Below are positions 1-11,713 of a stretch of 64,000 nucleotides of DNA, piece by piece. The position numbers and the translations under genes were made by a program. Under the pieces are notes generated by a model. That model did not search any database, was not told the origin of the DNA, and worked only from the letters and a program-made list of their open reading frames with translations. Every line of letters begins with the position of its first letter. The stretch's first letter is position 1. Source of the stretch: Bryum argenteum (Eukaryota > Streptophyta > Bryopsida > Bryales > Bryaceae); the NCBI GenBank assembly GCA_037043015.1, contig CM073330.1:5357263-5421262 (forward strand), in the 5' to 3' direction.

Positions 1-627
1 CCAGCGGCCTCCATAGCGGTATTCGGTATACTCATGCTTTTGATCTGGATACCGATATACGATCTGCTCATCATGAAGTGGCTGAAAAAAGCTTCAGGCA
101 ACGAACGAGGTATCACGCCGTTGCAGCGCATTGGCACAGGGCTCCTGTTAGCAATTCTGTCGATGCTTGTTGCAGCGGGAGTGGAGATTAGGCGACGAAA
201 CGCAGCGCACGAACATGGCCTCCTGGACCGACCAGATGTGACGATCCCCGTCTCCGTGTTTTGGTTAGTACCCCAGCATTGTCTCTTCGGATTGGCGGAA
301 GCGTTCGTGTTCGTAGGAGAACTCGAATTCTTCTATGATCAATCGCCCGAAAGCATGCGGAGCACAGGGACCGCGCTGTTCTGGAGCACCTTCGCCATTG
401 GCAACTATGTCAGCACGGTCATCGTCACCATCATCAGTGACAAGACGAATTGGCTCGTCAACAACTTGAATCGAGCTCATCTTGAGAACTTTTACTGGTT
501 CCTTGCTGTTCTCAGCACCGTCAATTTCCTGTGTTTCCTCTTGTCCGCTCACTGGTTTCGGTACAAGAATGAGGGATCGCAAGATTCGGAGCTTGAGGTG
601 CTTCCTCCTAAAGGCGAAACGGTGTAA
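1..627 (+). CDS. NRT1/PTR family (NPF) transporter, C-terminal part
   Basis: Proton-coupled nitrate/peptide/hormone transporter of the plant NPF (POT/PTR2) family, a 12-helix plasma-membrane or tonoplast protein. The window opens inside the last exon. The frame is open from base 1 and gives 208 residues before TAA at 625. The start reads PAASIAVFGIL, the usual NPF sequence at the beginning of transmembrane helix 8, followed by IWIPIYD. Five hydrophobic segments fit helices 8-12, including WLVPQHCLFGLAEAFVFVG and the FFYDQSPESMRSTGTALFWS loop, both diagnostic of the family. The tail after the last helix is short and polar. About two thirds of the protein, including the ExxER motif, lies upstream of the window, so the subfamily and substrate cannot be called. 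Family assignment is firm. The exon boundary upstream is not visible. Confidence 0.92.
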   Translation, partial: PAASIAVFGILMLLIWIPIYDLLIMKWLKKASGNERGITPLQRIGTGLLLAILSMLVAAGVEIRRRNAAHEHGLLDRPDVTIPVSVFWLVPQHCLFGLAEAFVFVGELEFFYDQSPESMRSTGTALFWSTFAIGNYVSTVIVTIISDKTNWLVNNLNRAHLENFYWFLAVLSTVNFLCFLLSAHWFRYKNEGSQDSELEVLPPKGETV

Positions 628-3214
628 ATACAATACATTACACTAGCTGGTTGATTTTTATCCGTATTGACAATTTTGTGACTGCCTCAAGCAGCATTGT
701 CACAAGAAGCTTTTGGTTGATGAATTTATGTACACCGATTCAGAAACACTCATTATTTGACATTAACGGGAAATTTTGAATCTAATTCTAACAAGATACT
801 ACTTACATTTTCAAGCTGTTCGTCTGGTCGAGTACTGAAATACCATACGTAGTCACCTCGTACACGTGAATCTTGATAAGTAAGAAGCACAAAGCACGTC
901 TTTGAGCCGTCCGTCTGGTCGAGTCTCTCAACTTCCGCACCCGGTCACCTCGTAGAAGTGCGAAGAATTTTAGACATGACTTTCTACTCCGCTTCGAGTG
1001 AAACTTCTTACATCGAACCGGATCGAAATTTCTTGACAAAATACAGAAAAGGCAGGCGTCACTAACTTGAAGAGCGAGATGTAGAAAAGAGCTCAGGCAC
1101 CAGAATTCTTTACCTCAAAATGTGACGACAAGAAGCAGACCAAAAAAACAGGACTATTCATATCTAACAACGAACGGATTTGCCTTAACAGCATGCATAC
1201 ATGTAAATACGCATAGAATCATCAAAAAATATCAAGATTATTCCCGGGGAGACGAGAATTTTTCGGATTTTTTCAGCAGCAGTGTATCAATAATCTGAAT
1301 TCGTACACGCTATTGTTCGTCTCTCTTCATCAGAAATTCGACAGGAAGCATTGTTTACTGCCGGAAAGGAGGTCAAATCTTATTCAAAATCGATCGGCTT
1401 TGCCTCAACTGCATGCGTACCTGTTTATGAAGCTCAAGTAAGTACAGAACAGTAAGAATCTATCAGAAATCATCAAGGAGACGATAATTTTATCGAATTT
1501 TTCGGCTTAATGCATCGTTACTGTTCATCATATCAAGTTTGCCATCCCTCGAGTAGCTTCATCAAAATTCCTACCGTAACATTGCCTCTTCAGCACATCT
1601 CGATTCCATTCCGAAGCACAGTCATCTTGAAGTACCGCCAGCCTAATTCGAATTCAAACGACCGCTTCCCGCTTGAAAGCCCTCCTCTTGTTTCCTTGCT
1701 ACCTTATCCCTTGTTCTGATTACCCTAATTGTTCAGAATCTTAACTTACTAATTTACCACCCAAGGAACATTCAAAGGGGCATTTTATAAGAAATGGAAC
1801 GGTGGTGAAATATAAACAATTTATCTTGTGTGTACCTAATGATTTGATTTTTAATTATATTCTTTGATATTTTCAAGTGACTATAGAATTGGAGTGAGGA
1901 TACAAAAATTTGAGAGTTTAAGAAGGTTGGATGATATAAAGTAGAGGATTGTGGATGGAGCTATTTCTTTCCATGGGTGAAAAGGTAAATTAGCGAATGA
2001 ACAATATTTGGAAGTCACTTCATTGATGATTATAAGACTACATGATGCATTTGAAATTTGGTTCCCAAAAGAGTAATCATGAAAGCCTCTAACTTCGTAG
2101 TAAAAACATGAAAACTCTTAGAATAATTCGCTCAACTTATTTTTCAAAATACTACAAGTTTAGAAATTGTATCTTACAATTCGGGCTCATAACACTTTAA
2201 AAAATTGCTTTGAGATGTAATTAGTATTTAAGCTTGTCAAATGATAGTAACCCACTCTAATTTTCAAAAGTGTAAGAGATCGTGCCTAGATTGGCTTGTC
2301 CCTCACCAATGCATTCAACCAACTACCTCCGCGTGTTTTCAGCTCCTTCACTCCATCTTTGTTACCTTTGCATGTTCTCCGCTCCTTTGCTCCATCTTGG
2401 TTACCTCGGCGTGTCCTCCGCTCCTTCGCTTCATTTTGGTATTATAAGTGGCTCCAGTCACTCATTGTTGGCTCCACCAACTACCTTTGCGTGTTCTTTG
2501 CTCCTTCGCTCCATCTTTGTCTCATAAGTGGCTTTAGTCACTCATTGTTGGCTTGGAGTTTGTGACACATCGAAAGGAAATTACGGCATAAAATAAATGA
2601 CTATAATTGCAAATCACTTTGAATCAATTTTGTATGATCGATAAGATTGGACATGTTTTTCTATGGTAAATATATATTTTACCATATATTATTTCATATA
2701 CTAATTTATCTATAACATTCTAGAATATACACAATTTGTTCTAATTATATACATAGTAATATAAGTTTAAAAAAAATATTCATTAGTTCCAAACTATAGG
2801 TTCGGGCACATTAAAACTAAGAAGTATTATATTGCTCAGGTAATTGCATGATTTAAATTACAAAATCTAAGATCAATTGAAGAGGAAATCTTTTAGGAGA
2901 CATAAATACATAAAACCAAGTTAGAAATTCTAACCTATGACGTAATAAGTCAAATGAATATATTGATTTTAATATTATTCACACATTAACTTTAGCCCAT
3001 TTTTCCTAATTATACAATAGCTTACTTACCTTCAGAGTACCCAAACTAAAAACTTTGAGCCACCCACAAATGGAAGTTGAAAAGGCTTGGAAAATAATCT
3101 AGTGTTTCGTCTTCATTGTTTTAACAGAAAGCCTAGAGGGTTCGAATTTTCCGGCAACACTAATAAGACTAACTGCCGACTGAGATTGAGTGTTGCTTGC
3201 AGATGAGCGTCGAG
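628..3214. other. Intergenic region with diverged tandem duplications
   Basis: No gene is supported here. After the NPF stop there are two diverged copies of a roughly 91-bp unit (CGTCTGGTCGAGT at 821 and 912, each followed by a TCACCTCGTA motif). A second imperfect duplication of about 110 bp lies at 1165-1280 and 1393-1507 (shared TTGCCT.AAC.GCATGC, GGAGACGA and TTTTTCGG). From 1740 on the sequence is AT-rich and unremarkable except for the short repeat block at 2325-2560. Short frames here look like chance ORFs. Confidence 0.6.
2325..2560. repeat. Short tandem repeat, about 40-bp core
   Basis: Four diverged copies of a unit built on CGTGTTCTCCGCTCCTTCG followed by CTCCATCTTTGTTACCT. Two copies are interrupted by a second motif, AAGTGGCTCCAGTCACTCAT. 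The block leaves two frames open on the + strand by chance, but the predicted peptides are only the repeat read in frame. Confidence 0.75.
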
Positions 3215-3246
3215 AAACCCTAAACCCTCGAGAGTGCTAGGGTTTG
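3215..3246. promoter_or_regulatory. Palindromic telo-box cluster upstream of the TPR gene
   Basis: Two AAACCCT motifs are followed after a short spacer by AGGGTTT, so telo-box motifs face each other. Telo-boxes are known in plant promoters of genes active in dividing cells. Further TTAGGGTTT motifs lie at about 3495 and 3745. Whether they act on the TPR gene starting at 3961 is an inference. Confidence 0.4.
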
Positions 3247-3388
3247 AGAATCCATCGCCATTGCGAACTTACTTTGCTGTACAGGAGCTCTACTGCAGTA
3301 ACGGATCCGCATTTCACTCGCCATTGCCAAATTTTGTAAGTTATCGTCTTCCTCTGAATCCGGGGTACAAACATTAGGATCTGAGGTT

Positions 3389-3850
3389 TTTTCATTTCGA
3401 TTCACGGTGTATTGATGTTTTGAGTCACGGTTTAGAGGAACTTGTGGTTGTGATATTCCGGAGTGGCTTATGTTTTTGGACGATTCCGAGTAAGTTAGGG
3501 TTTTAGGAGGGCAACAATTTTTCTTCAGAAATTCCTGACTTAGCACTGGCAATATTCCGTGATTCACTAGATCAGTGGCCGTCTTACTGAAGAACGCGGC
3601 TACATTTATCTGGACCCGCGGTATTTTCATTTCGATTCCCGCTGTATTGATGTGTTAGAATCAGGGAGATTGGTGGGACGGTACCGTTGTGAAATCTTAT
3701 CATTCGATTGAAATGGCTAACAATTTCCAGTAGTCTGTGCCCCAAGTTAGGGTTTGAGGAACAGAGCAATTCTCCATAGAATCATTCTTTTTATTGACCT
3801 GTCTCGAAGAAATTTTCGTCATTCACTACATCAGAGGCTCGCTTACTGAC
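3389..3850. repeat. Imperfect direct duplication of about 235 bp
   Basis: Two copies begin TTTCATTTCGATTC at about 3389 and 3632. Each then contains a TGTATTGATGT motif, a GTTAGGGTTT telo-box, a GAGCAATTCTCC/GGGCAACAATTTTTC segment, and a TTCACTA.ATCAG end followed by CTTACTGA. The copies sit directly upstream of the TPR gene, so the likely promoter and 5' UTR region has been duplicated. Minus-strand frames over this block (3220-3630 and 3584-3769) are attributed to the duplication, not to genes. Confidence 0.65.
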
Positions 3851-3960
3851 CCGAGGGTTAAATTGGTAGGAACGAAGCATCGGATCAGAGTTCTGTGGGA
3901 GCGAAGTTATCACATTGGTCCTCCCTCATCCTTCCTCCTCGAAGTTCTTGTTCAGAGAAC

Positions 3961-5417
3961 ATGGTGTTGATCGAAGAAGAGATTTCTGAGGAGGAGGAGC
4001 AGAAGCCAGTGCGGATTCCGAAGAAGTCCGCTTCTCCTGTTACCAAGCCGATTCCGAAGTCGGCTTCCTCTGTTACAGAGCAGAGTCCGAAGTCGGCTTC
4101 CCCTGTTACAGAGCAGAGTCCGAAGTCGGCTTCCCCTGTTACAGAGCAGAGTCCGAAATCGGCTTCTGAAGAAGCGGCTCCTTTAAGAACAGAAAGGAAG
4201 GACTCCACTGATCAATCTGGCTCGGAAAACCCTAAATCCAAGAAGAATGAGGGAGATGGATGGGAGACAGCAAGTGAAGGCAGTGATGATGATGCCACGA
4301 AAAACAAAGTAGCAACATCGACATCAGGAAACAATGAGGAGCAGTTCGAGGACGCATTGACAGAGGAGGAGCTTCGGGCGGTAAGCACCATCCCCATCTT
4401 TTTCTATACATATCCCTTTCATAAATAATTGAAATTAATGGTGAGTGTTTGATACAGAAAGCTATATCAGTAGCAAATGCAACGAAGGCACAGGGCAACA
4501 CATTATACGCAGCTGGCAAATTTTCTGAGGCTTTGGATTGCTATGGTAGTGCATTGGAAGGAGTAGCGAACGATCCAAATGCAAATGAACTTCGTGCACA
4601 GTGCTACTCCAATCGAGCTATCTGCGAGATCAAGCTGGTAATGAATGTTCTTAACAAAAATTTGGAGCTATTGAGTGAGTTTTCGATGTCTCTTACGAAT
4701 TGTTTTGTTTTTCAGCAAAATTACGCTGCTGCAGTGACAGAGAGCACGAAAGCCCTAGAGCTTGACCCCAAGTATGTGAAAGCTCTCATAAGACGCTCTG
4801 ACGCTAATGAGAACCTCAAGAAATTCGAGGAAGCTCTCAGTGGTATGTGCCCATGTAGTTATCTTCATCCTAAAAGGGGTTAGTAGTCCTTAGTTAACCA
4901 TTCGTGTAAGCATAGATATTCAAGAACAATTCAAATAAATTCCTTATTCACAGAGATTAATAGTCCTCAACCGTTGGTGTGGTGTGGCCATAAAACATCA
5001 GAAAGTTTGCATGAGCCTGAGAAACATCCAAGGATAGGTCAAATGAATCCTTTTGCTGTTAGCAATGCTGCAGGTCATACAAACTAAATGTGTCCTTCCT
5101 CATGCAGATCTGAAGAAGGCTCTTGAGATAGACCCTTCTAACAAAGCAGTGAGAGCATCCATTATCAGACTGGAACCGATTGTTGCGAAGAAACGAGAGG
5201 AAATGAAGGATGAAATGATTGGTAAGACAAGTCCTCCCTTAAGAAACCACAACATCACTCCTGTTTTCTGCACAGAGAATTGATTCATATTTTGTGAGCA
5301 GGTAAGTTGAAGGAGCTTGGTAACAATGTCCTCGGGAAGTTTGGCATGAGCGTGGATGATTTCAAGGCAGTGAAGGATCCCAACACTGGAAGCTACTCCA
5401 TATCTTTTGGCAAGTAA
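3961..5417 (+). CDS. TTC1-like tetratricopeptide repeat protein
   Basis: Soluble TPR protein of the TTC1 family, thought to act as an HSP70/HSP90 co-chaperone adaptor. Exons are 3961-4380, 4458-4637, 4716-4842, 5108-5221 and 5302-5417. All junctions are GT-AG, phases close, and the product is 318 residues. Residues 1-140 are acidic and disordered (EEEISEEEEQ; WETASEGSDDD; EDALTEEELRA) and hold an 11-residue repeat. Three TPRs follow at about residues 147-182 (KAQGNTLYAAGKFSEALDCY), 186-221 (QCYSNRAICEIKL) and 222-257 (KYVKALIRRSDANENLKKF). The C-terminus ends GMSVDDFKAVKDPNTGSYSI, the hallmark TTC1 tail. The start at 3961 (MVLIEEE) is preferred. An in-frame ATG at 3895 would add 22 residues that lack the acidic character. 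Confidence 0.92.
4018..4170. repeat. 33-bp coding minisatellite in TTC1-like exon 1
   Basis: Four to five in-frame copies encode an 11-residue unit of the form PKSASPVTEQS. CCGAAG recurs at 4018, 4054, 4087, 4120 and 4153. Unit length is a multiple of three, so copy-number change would keep the reading frame. The repeats fall in the disordered acidic N-terminal region before the TPR domain. Confidence 0.85.
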
Positions 5418-6962
5418 AATTAAGCCTGATCCTCATTGAAGCTTACTACACCTACGAATTATTATCAGTAGATTTTTATTTTGGAAAAGGTATGCTTCCT
5501 GTATAGCATTTTACTCGTTGGATTGCTGCTAATTTTATATGCAGTGACAGCAATTGTTATCATCCGGTTTAGGAATAAAAAGTTTGTCGTAACAGTCGCT
5601 TATAGTCATGGCTTTACTGAGTTGGTTAACGATTGTGCGAGGGACTTGCTTCTATATCCAGTTTTCTTCAGTGAGCTTGCTATGTATTTTTGTGTTGTAC
5701 TCACGTCGAGTAAAGTAACGTGATTTTGCATTCAGTTCAGTTCCATAGTGATTTTTTAGTCTTTACGCGGAAAGCAACTACTGTGAATACCATGTCATGT
5801 GCACCTTTCAAAAGTACAAGTATCAAAGAAGTAGGAGAACTGCAAACCTATTTGAGGCTGGCTGGCGTGAATTGAATGTCCGTTTGACCGATGCATGCCT
5901 TGAGCTCCTAACTCCAATGGTACCAATGGTGAGACTACCTCCTCTTGGAGTGGTACCAATGGTGAGACTGGAGACTGCCAGTTCCAACCTTGCCATTAGT
6001 GCCTCAGAAATACTCAGTTCCAACCTTGCCATTAGTGCCTCAGAAATACTTAAGGTTTCGTTGCGATATTTCAAGGGCTTTGAAATACTTAGAAATATTG
6101 CAACGACTTTTTATCTCTAAATAATTTCTCTCGCACCTCCCAATTTATCTTGGCACCCCTATGCCCAACTGACCATGGAAGCCTTGAGATGAAGGGAGCA
6201 AGTGGGGAGCAAGTGCTTTGGTGGAATAGGGGAGAAACTTGATTTGACGTAAGGGCGTTCAAGGGCATCCTTTATTGGAGTCACGAGTTCGAATCCTCAT
6301 CCTGAAAAGCCTCAATTTATCTCTAAATAATTTCTCTCGCACCTAAAAATTTATCTCTAAATAATTTCTCTCGCACCTAAAAATTATAACTTGTAAAGTT
6401 CCCAACCCCTTACACATGAACAAAAATTCCTTACACGTCTAAACTTGCATCAGAATCTACATTCTGACTTTCGGAGCACCACACCTCAAGATTTTCTGCA
6501 TTTTTTTCAGGTTGTATGGATATTCTTAATAAAGTGTCACAATGCCACTTGTCATGTCACCTTCAACAACCTCATCAGGATCACTTCAAAGTATGCACAC
6601 CATCCAGCCCGATTCAGTTGAGAGCAGTGCCCGCCATAACTCAGCTAGCATAGTTAGTTTGTTAGAAGAATGGAGTGCTAATTAAGACGTTTGGTGAGGA
6701 GATTAGGAATACCATGTGGAGAATGAGCGCTCCTCGGTTATGGGTCCTCATCAAAGTAGTGTCACCATCCTCGCGGCCAAACCCTAACTGCTGCGGCAGA
6801 GCAGTCAATCTTGGTGCAGGATTGCATCATCGCGGCGGTGAGCATGGACTCTCGTGGTCGCCAGGTGCCGCGGTGGTGCGGCGGCGGTGGAGTGCCGCGG
6901 GACGCGCCGATGTCCGCGCCGGTGCGACCAGTACTACGGAGGACGTCGTTTCTGGTAACAGA
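5418..6962. other. Intergenic region between TTC1-like and ICME genes
   Basis: No gene seen. Small direct repeats are clear. TGGTACCAATGGTGAGACT occurs at 5918 and 5951. A 36-bp unit starting GTTCCAACCTTGCCATTAG occurs at 5981 and 6017. TTATCTCTAAATAATTTCTC followed by TCGCACCT occurs at about 6110, 6317 and 6353. A stretch near 6285 (GAGTTCGAATCC) matches a Pol III B-box. From about 6760 the sequence becomes GC-rich and leads into the first ICME exon. Confidence 0.55.
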
Positions 6963-9900
6963 ATGGTGACCATGGAGGAGAAGGAGCAGAATGTGGCCGT
7001 GGACATGGAGCGGAATGGCGGGCTTGGAGGCTCCACTCCACTCCTAGCGCAACGGGTACGAGAATGCCGATGAATTTGAGCTAGTGTTTCTTGGATTTGC
7101 TCTACAATGTTGAGAGGCAGAGTCTTGAGGAGATAGGAAGTTGTTTAGTCTTGTAGCTGGCGGTGTTAGTTTGTTCAATGAGATTTTATGACTTTGGAGG
7201 GAAATGCTGGTAGTGATTGAGTGAAAGAGTTATCCATTATGAGAGAGTTAGCTGTTATTCGAGGACATGCTTGGAAGTCATGAGAGAATGTGGAATTCTA
7301 AGGACAGAGCAAAGAAAGAGGAAGTTTAAGATCGCGGGGGAGTGAATGAGTCTGGTGAGGAATTTTATGGAGAAGAATCTTATTTGGCAGGGATAATGTT
7401 GAGAGAAAGAGTAGTCCATTATGAGAGAGCTGAAGGAAATGAGGAATTTTGAGGATAGAGCAAAGAAGAAGGAAACTTAAGATCGCTTAGAGTGGACGAT
7501 TCTGGTGAGGAATCATATAGAGCTCCTTCAGCGGGGATAACCTTGAGAGGAAGAGTAGATCATCATGAGAGAGCTAGCTGCATGATTAAAAGTCATGAGA
7601 GAAAGAGGATTTTCATGGATGAAGCCAAGAAAGAGGAGTTTCAAGATCGCTGGGGAGTGTATGAGAATTTATGGAGAAGAAGCTCCCTTAGCAGGGATGA
7701 CCTTGAGCTCTGCCTTCTTCCGAGTTGCGTGACTTCCTAAAGTAGTTAGCGTAGATGTCAGCACATAACTTCGGAATGTTCTCGCTTGGAGATTTTGGCA
7801 TTTTTTTGCGGGACGGTATGCATTGTGAAGTTGCTTAAGGCTGATAGTGCTTGTGTTCGGTGTAGTGTGCATAGACCAGTGGAATGAATGAGATAAGAAT
7901 TTGCACTGAAGATTTCATTTCTTTCATTATATTTAGCCCGGAGTGTGACAATCACGTACGTAATTATGGAGCAGAAATCTTTAGCTGGAGCAGAGTACCG
8001 GCGACGTAAGACCTTCTCGGGACTAGGTAAATCTGGTGGCAATTGTTCTCATCGACAAGGTTCTTTGAGGGAGTTTACGCACCGCGCAGCTTCTGAGACT
8101 TACTTGGTTACTCGATTAGCTATTACGCTATTGAAGTTGCTCGGGTATGTGGGCATCACCTTTTTGCCTTCGTTTTGTCTTCCCCATGGTGTAGTAAATT
8201 TTTCAGGCTGGAGATTGGACACGGTTCTCGTAATCTTGCTGCACATTCAGCTTCATATTGTTGTCGGCTGTTGAGGAATATGATTGCGATTGTGATGTCG
8301 ATGTAACAGAATTGGAACGCGATGGATCGGCAAGTTCATTCGACTCAGCCTTTACGCGGTTTTCCTCATGCCAGGATTCATACAGGGTGAATTTGACATC
8401 TCTTCCCTTTACTGCTAGGTTCATTTCCAACCTTCTGGCACTTCGAATTAACCAATGCCGGTGTATGTGGTTGCATGCACCCTATGAGGATCTACGCTTT
8501 TTGTTCTTATTTAGAAGATTGCGGAGCAGCAAAGTGTCTGTGAAACCTTTGAAGCACATAGGCTTCACTTATATCCGCTGTCAAATTTGTGTACCAGCCC
8601 GAAGTGGAACTGTCAGTGTAGCCCGCACTAGATAGTCAAACAATGTAGTACTTGGCTACAACCAGAAAGTGTTGATGGCAACAAGTATGTGTACTCTGAG
8701 TCTGTTGAGGGTATTGAGTAATTCGTTGACGAAGGACCTTAAAGTACTTGCTGTCTTTGTAGGCTTGGCTGTTTTCTGTCTCTAAGTAAGGACAACCTCC
8801 TGAACATGTTCCTGAGATCTGGCACACCTTAAATGGTACTGTTTCATAATTGCAGTGGGATACTTTTATTATTTCGACAAGCGTATCCACCGAAGTATCG
8901 TATATGGAGATCAACCTCGAAACAGGTTAGGAACATGTTGTTATTGCGGTTCAGTATATTTCGTATACCCAAGTTCTTCACCTGGTAATTTTTATTCTAT
9001 GCTTTCTGTCTAAACTTTTCTCTATTGACAATGATGACAGGTTTGACTTATATCTACCACCTGACAGTGACAAACCGAAGCCATTAGTGATATTCGTAAC
9101 TGGTGGAGCTTGGGTCATCGGGTAAGCTGAGATCTTATGATAGTTGTTTTGCACTTCCTGCTTTGTCTACTTTGTTCCATGCCTAATTCTTTTTCCACCT
9201 CAGGTACAAGGCGTGGGGATCTCTATTAGCGCAGCAACTTGTAGAACGTGACATCATCGTTGCCTGCATCGATTACAGGTGCAAGCTCAATCCTTTCTCG
9301 TCAGCATCAAACAGAATGCACTTGCTTAGCTCATGGGCTGGTTTTTGTCGTATGAAACAAGTGATTTGAAGCAATCAATTTGCAGATTTTCTCGATGCTT
9401 TCCCGATTTCTGTCATACTGGTGTAACAAGTTACGATGGAATGGTTGATTAGGAAATGTTGGTTCAAGTGTAATGATTGAAAGACCTTCGCTAGAGCGTT
9501 GTAATGTGATTATAGTGTTCAGTTGAGTCCCCGATATTTGACAAGTAGGTTGTTGAACTTGCAGAAATTTCCCCCAAGGGTGCATTAGTGATATGGTTTC
9601 GGATGTGACGACGGGAATTGGTTATGTATATCAGAATGTCGAGAGCTATGGTGGCGATCCAAACATGTGAGTCAGACATGGTTCTGATGCTTGGTTTCAG
9701 GATGTGGAGCTTCTCTTGATATCTATCATGTAGCTCGTACTAGCTGGCTCCTGCATAAGCATATTTTACTTTTCTTGTCATAATATTTTGCCTCCTGCAT
9801 ATGGTGTAGGGTGTACCTAGCAGGTCAATCTGCAGGAGCGCATCTCGCTGCTTGTGCCTTGTTGATGCAAGCAGAGAAGGAAATACATGGAGACCCAGCA

Positions 9901-11264
9901 AAGCTTACCTGGAGAGCATCCCAAATGCAAGCATATCTGGCCATATCAGGCGGGTGAGTAGGTCACACTTGCTCATAATTAGGGAGCTGTTAACGTTTCA
10001 TTTTTGTACATCTCAATTGCCTACATACAACCCTGTCCTCCAGCTGTTCGCAGTCATTCATTGTTTGAGTTAGAAACTTCTGCTTTAACTTCATGACATA
10101 TATCCTATTTCGTAAGCTTTAAGAGGTTCATGGCAGTCACTACTTTCTCGCAATGACTACACTTCTTTTTAGAGCTCATCGTACATTTTCACCAATAAGC
10201 TGCCAGTTCATACGACAACACGTAGTTGCCAGTATGTTGTTGGTGCAGTATGAAAGTTTTGCAAGATTTAATCAACACGATAAGGTGTAAGGCGATCATG
10301 TTGTTGTTCGTGTAGTATTATTTCTCTGGTCAGGTTACAATAACTTACTTCAATTGATATTGGTATGTAAGGTATCGTATCTTGGGGTTCGCAGATACAA
10401 CTTGATAAAGCTTGTGGAGTATTTTCATTCAAGGGGACTTTATAAGTCAATAATGCTAAGGTAAACCCCTACTTTAGCTCAAAAGCTCTATTACGATGGA
10501 AGATTTCAAAATTGTGTATTGTAACATCAGCTCTGCAAGCATTTTTAGGCAGTAGTTTGCATGATTTCTCTAATTTTTCTGTTCGCATAAGTGTAGGGTG
10601 ATGGAAGGAGAAAAGTCGTTACCAGTATATTCTCCAGAGTACATAGTTAGAACACCCAAATTCAAAGAAGCCGTTCCCTTGCTACCTCCGATCACGTTGT
10701 TCCATGGAACTGGAGATTATTCCATTCCCCATGAAGCCAGGTATCGAACTCCCAAGATTCCGCGATTTGATGTCAAGCTTGTATAATTTGTTTTAAAGAT
10801 CTTTCACTGTATCGCAGTAGTAAACTTTTTCTGAAAAATTTGAAGTTTAGATTCGATACTCACTCGAGTTGTTTGAATTTTGGCGTGTTACAGTGAAGCG
10901 TTTGGGGCTGCGTTGGAATCGGTGGGCGCGAAAGTTAACACGGTTTTTTACCCTGACAAGTCGCATACAGATTTGTTTCTTCAGGTTTGCCTCTTTCCAG
11001 CTCCCAGACACAGATGTCTCCATAGGTCTGTTTTCTGGTCTATTTCTATTGGATGATTCAGGGATTTTCATCCAAAAAACTCCCGTTTTCTGAATGTAGG
11101 ATCCTATGCGAGGTGGGAAAGATGAGTTGTTGCATGACATCCTAGCTGTAGTCCATGCAAACGACGCCGAAGCGAGAGCTGAAGATGTGAAGCTTGCACA
11201 TGCCCGGCGGCGTCTTGTTCCCGAATTTCTCCTCCAACTCGCCCGTAGGGTAAGCCCTTTTTAG
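6963..11264 (+). CDS. ICME: Isoprenylcysteine alpha-carbonyl methylesterase
   Basis: Membrane-bound alpha/beta-hydrolase that removes the methyl ester from prenylated cysteine at protein C-termini. In Arabidopsis it affects ABA signalling. Exons: 6963-7055, 7975-8144, 8310-8386, 8856-8925, 9041-9121, 9204-9278, 9565-9666, 9810-9953, 10395-10460, 10597-10740, 10894-10984, 11100-11264. All are GT-AG, phases close, and the product is 425 residues, close to Arabidopsis ICME as I recall it. Visible motifs: hydrophobic segment [16 protein letters not shown] near residue 100; oxyanion-type VTGGAW (157-161); nucleophile elbow GQSAG with Ser230; HGTGDYS with Asp333; KSHTDLF with His365; C-terminus [15 protein letters not shown] then VSPF. 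The start at 6963 is a choice: the frame is open upstream to 6675. Intron 1 (919 nt) holds a tandem repeat. Confidence 0.93.
7100..7730. repeat. Tandem repeat of about 150-165 bp in ICME intron 1
   Basis: At least three diverged units. Each runs through GTTGAGAG.AAGAGT, CATGAGAGAG, a GCAAAGAA.GAGGA segment and AAGATCGC, followed by TCTGGTGAGGAAT or GAGAATTTATGGAGAAGAA. AAGATCGC lies at 7328, 7479 and 7643, giving spacings of 151 and 164. Part of the array is open in one + frame (7492-7740), but no splice signals tie it to the ICME frame, so I treat it as intron. Confidence 0.75.
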
Positions 11265-11713
11265 TTGAATTCATCATTCATTCAAATGAGCGAGTAGTTA
11301 CTGCTGTAGTTCTTCATAGACCAATTGCGGTCCTCACGCAATTGCTGTAGATATGTGAAACATTCATTTCTTCGTTGTGATTGTATACTTTTTTCAACTT
11401 CGAGGTGATCGCGATAGATCTGATCAAATGAACATATTGTGTGTAATGTAGTGTATGGTGCTTGAAGCATTTACTTACAGCGTTGCCTTCCTAGTGCTGA
11501 TAATGACGGCCATTCACTCGATGGGTTAACACTTCGAGTAAGATTGGCCCGTGCTTTAATTTTTTTCTGTTATGCAATCTCTATTTACAACGTGTTCTTT
11601 TCTGAAGAAAGTGTCGTTACATGCTTAGACCCGATGGATGCAAATAATCGCAGATAGAAACGATCAAGGTAAGAGGATTCGTTATGAATAGAGGTACAAC
11701 AGTAGTCATAATT

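Noticed and set aside
3220-3769. Two minus-strand frames upstream of the TTC1-like gene
   Set aside because: They fall within a duplicated 5' region, share no recognisable protein motif and have no start or splice context.
6240-6320. tRNA gene
   Set aside because: Only a B-box-like motif is present. No acceptor stem or anticodon arm can be drawn.
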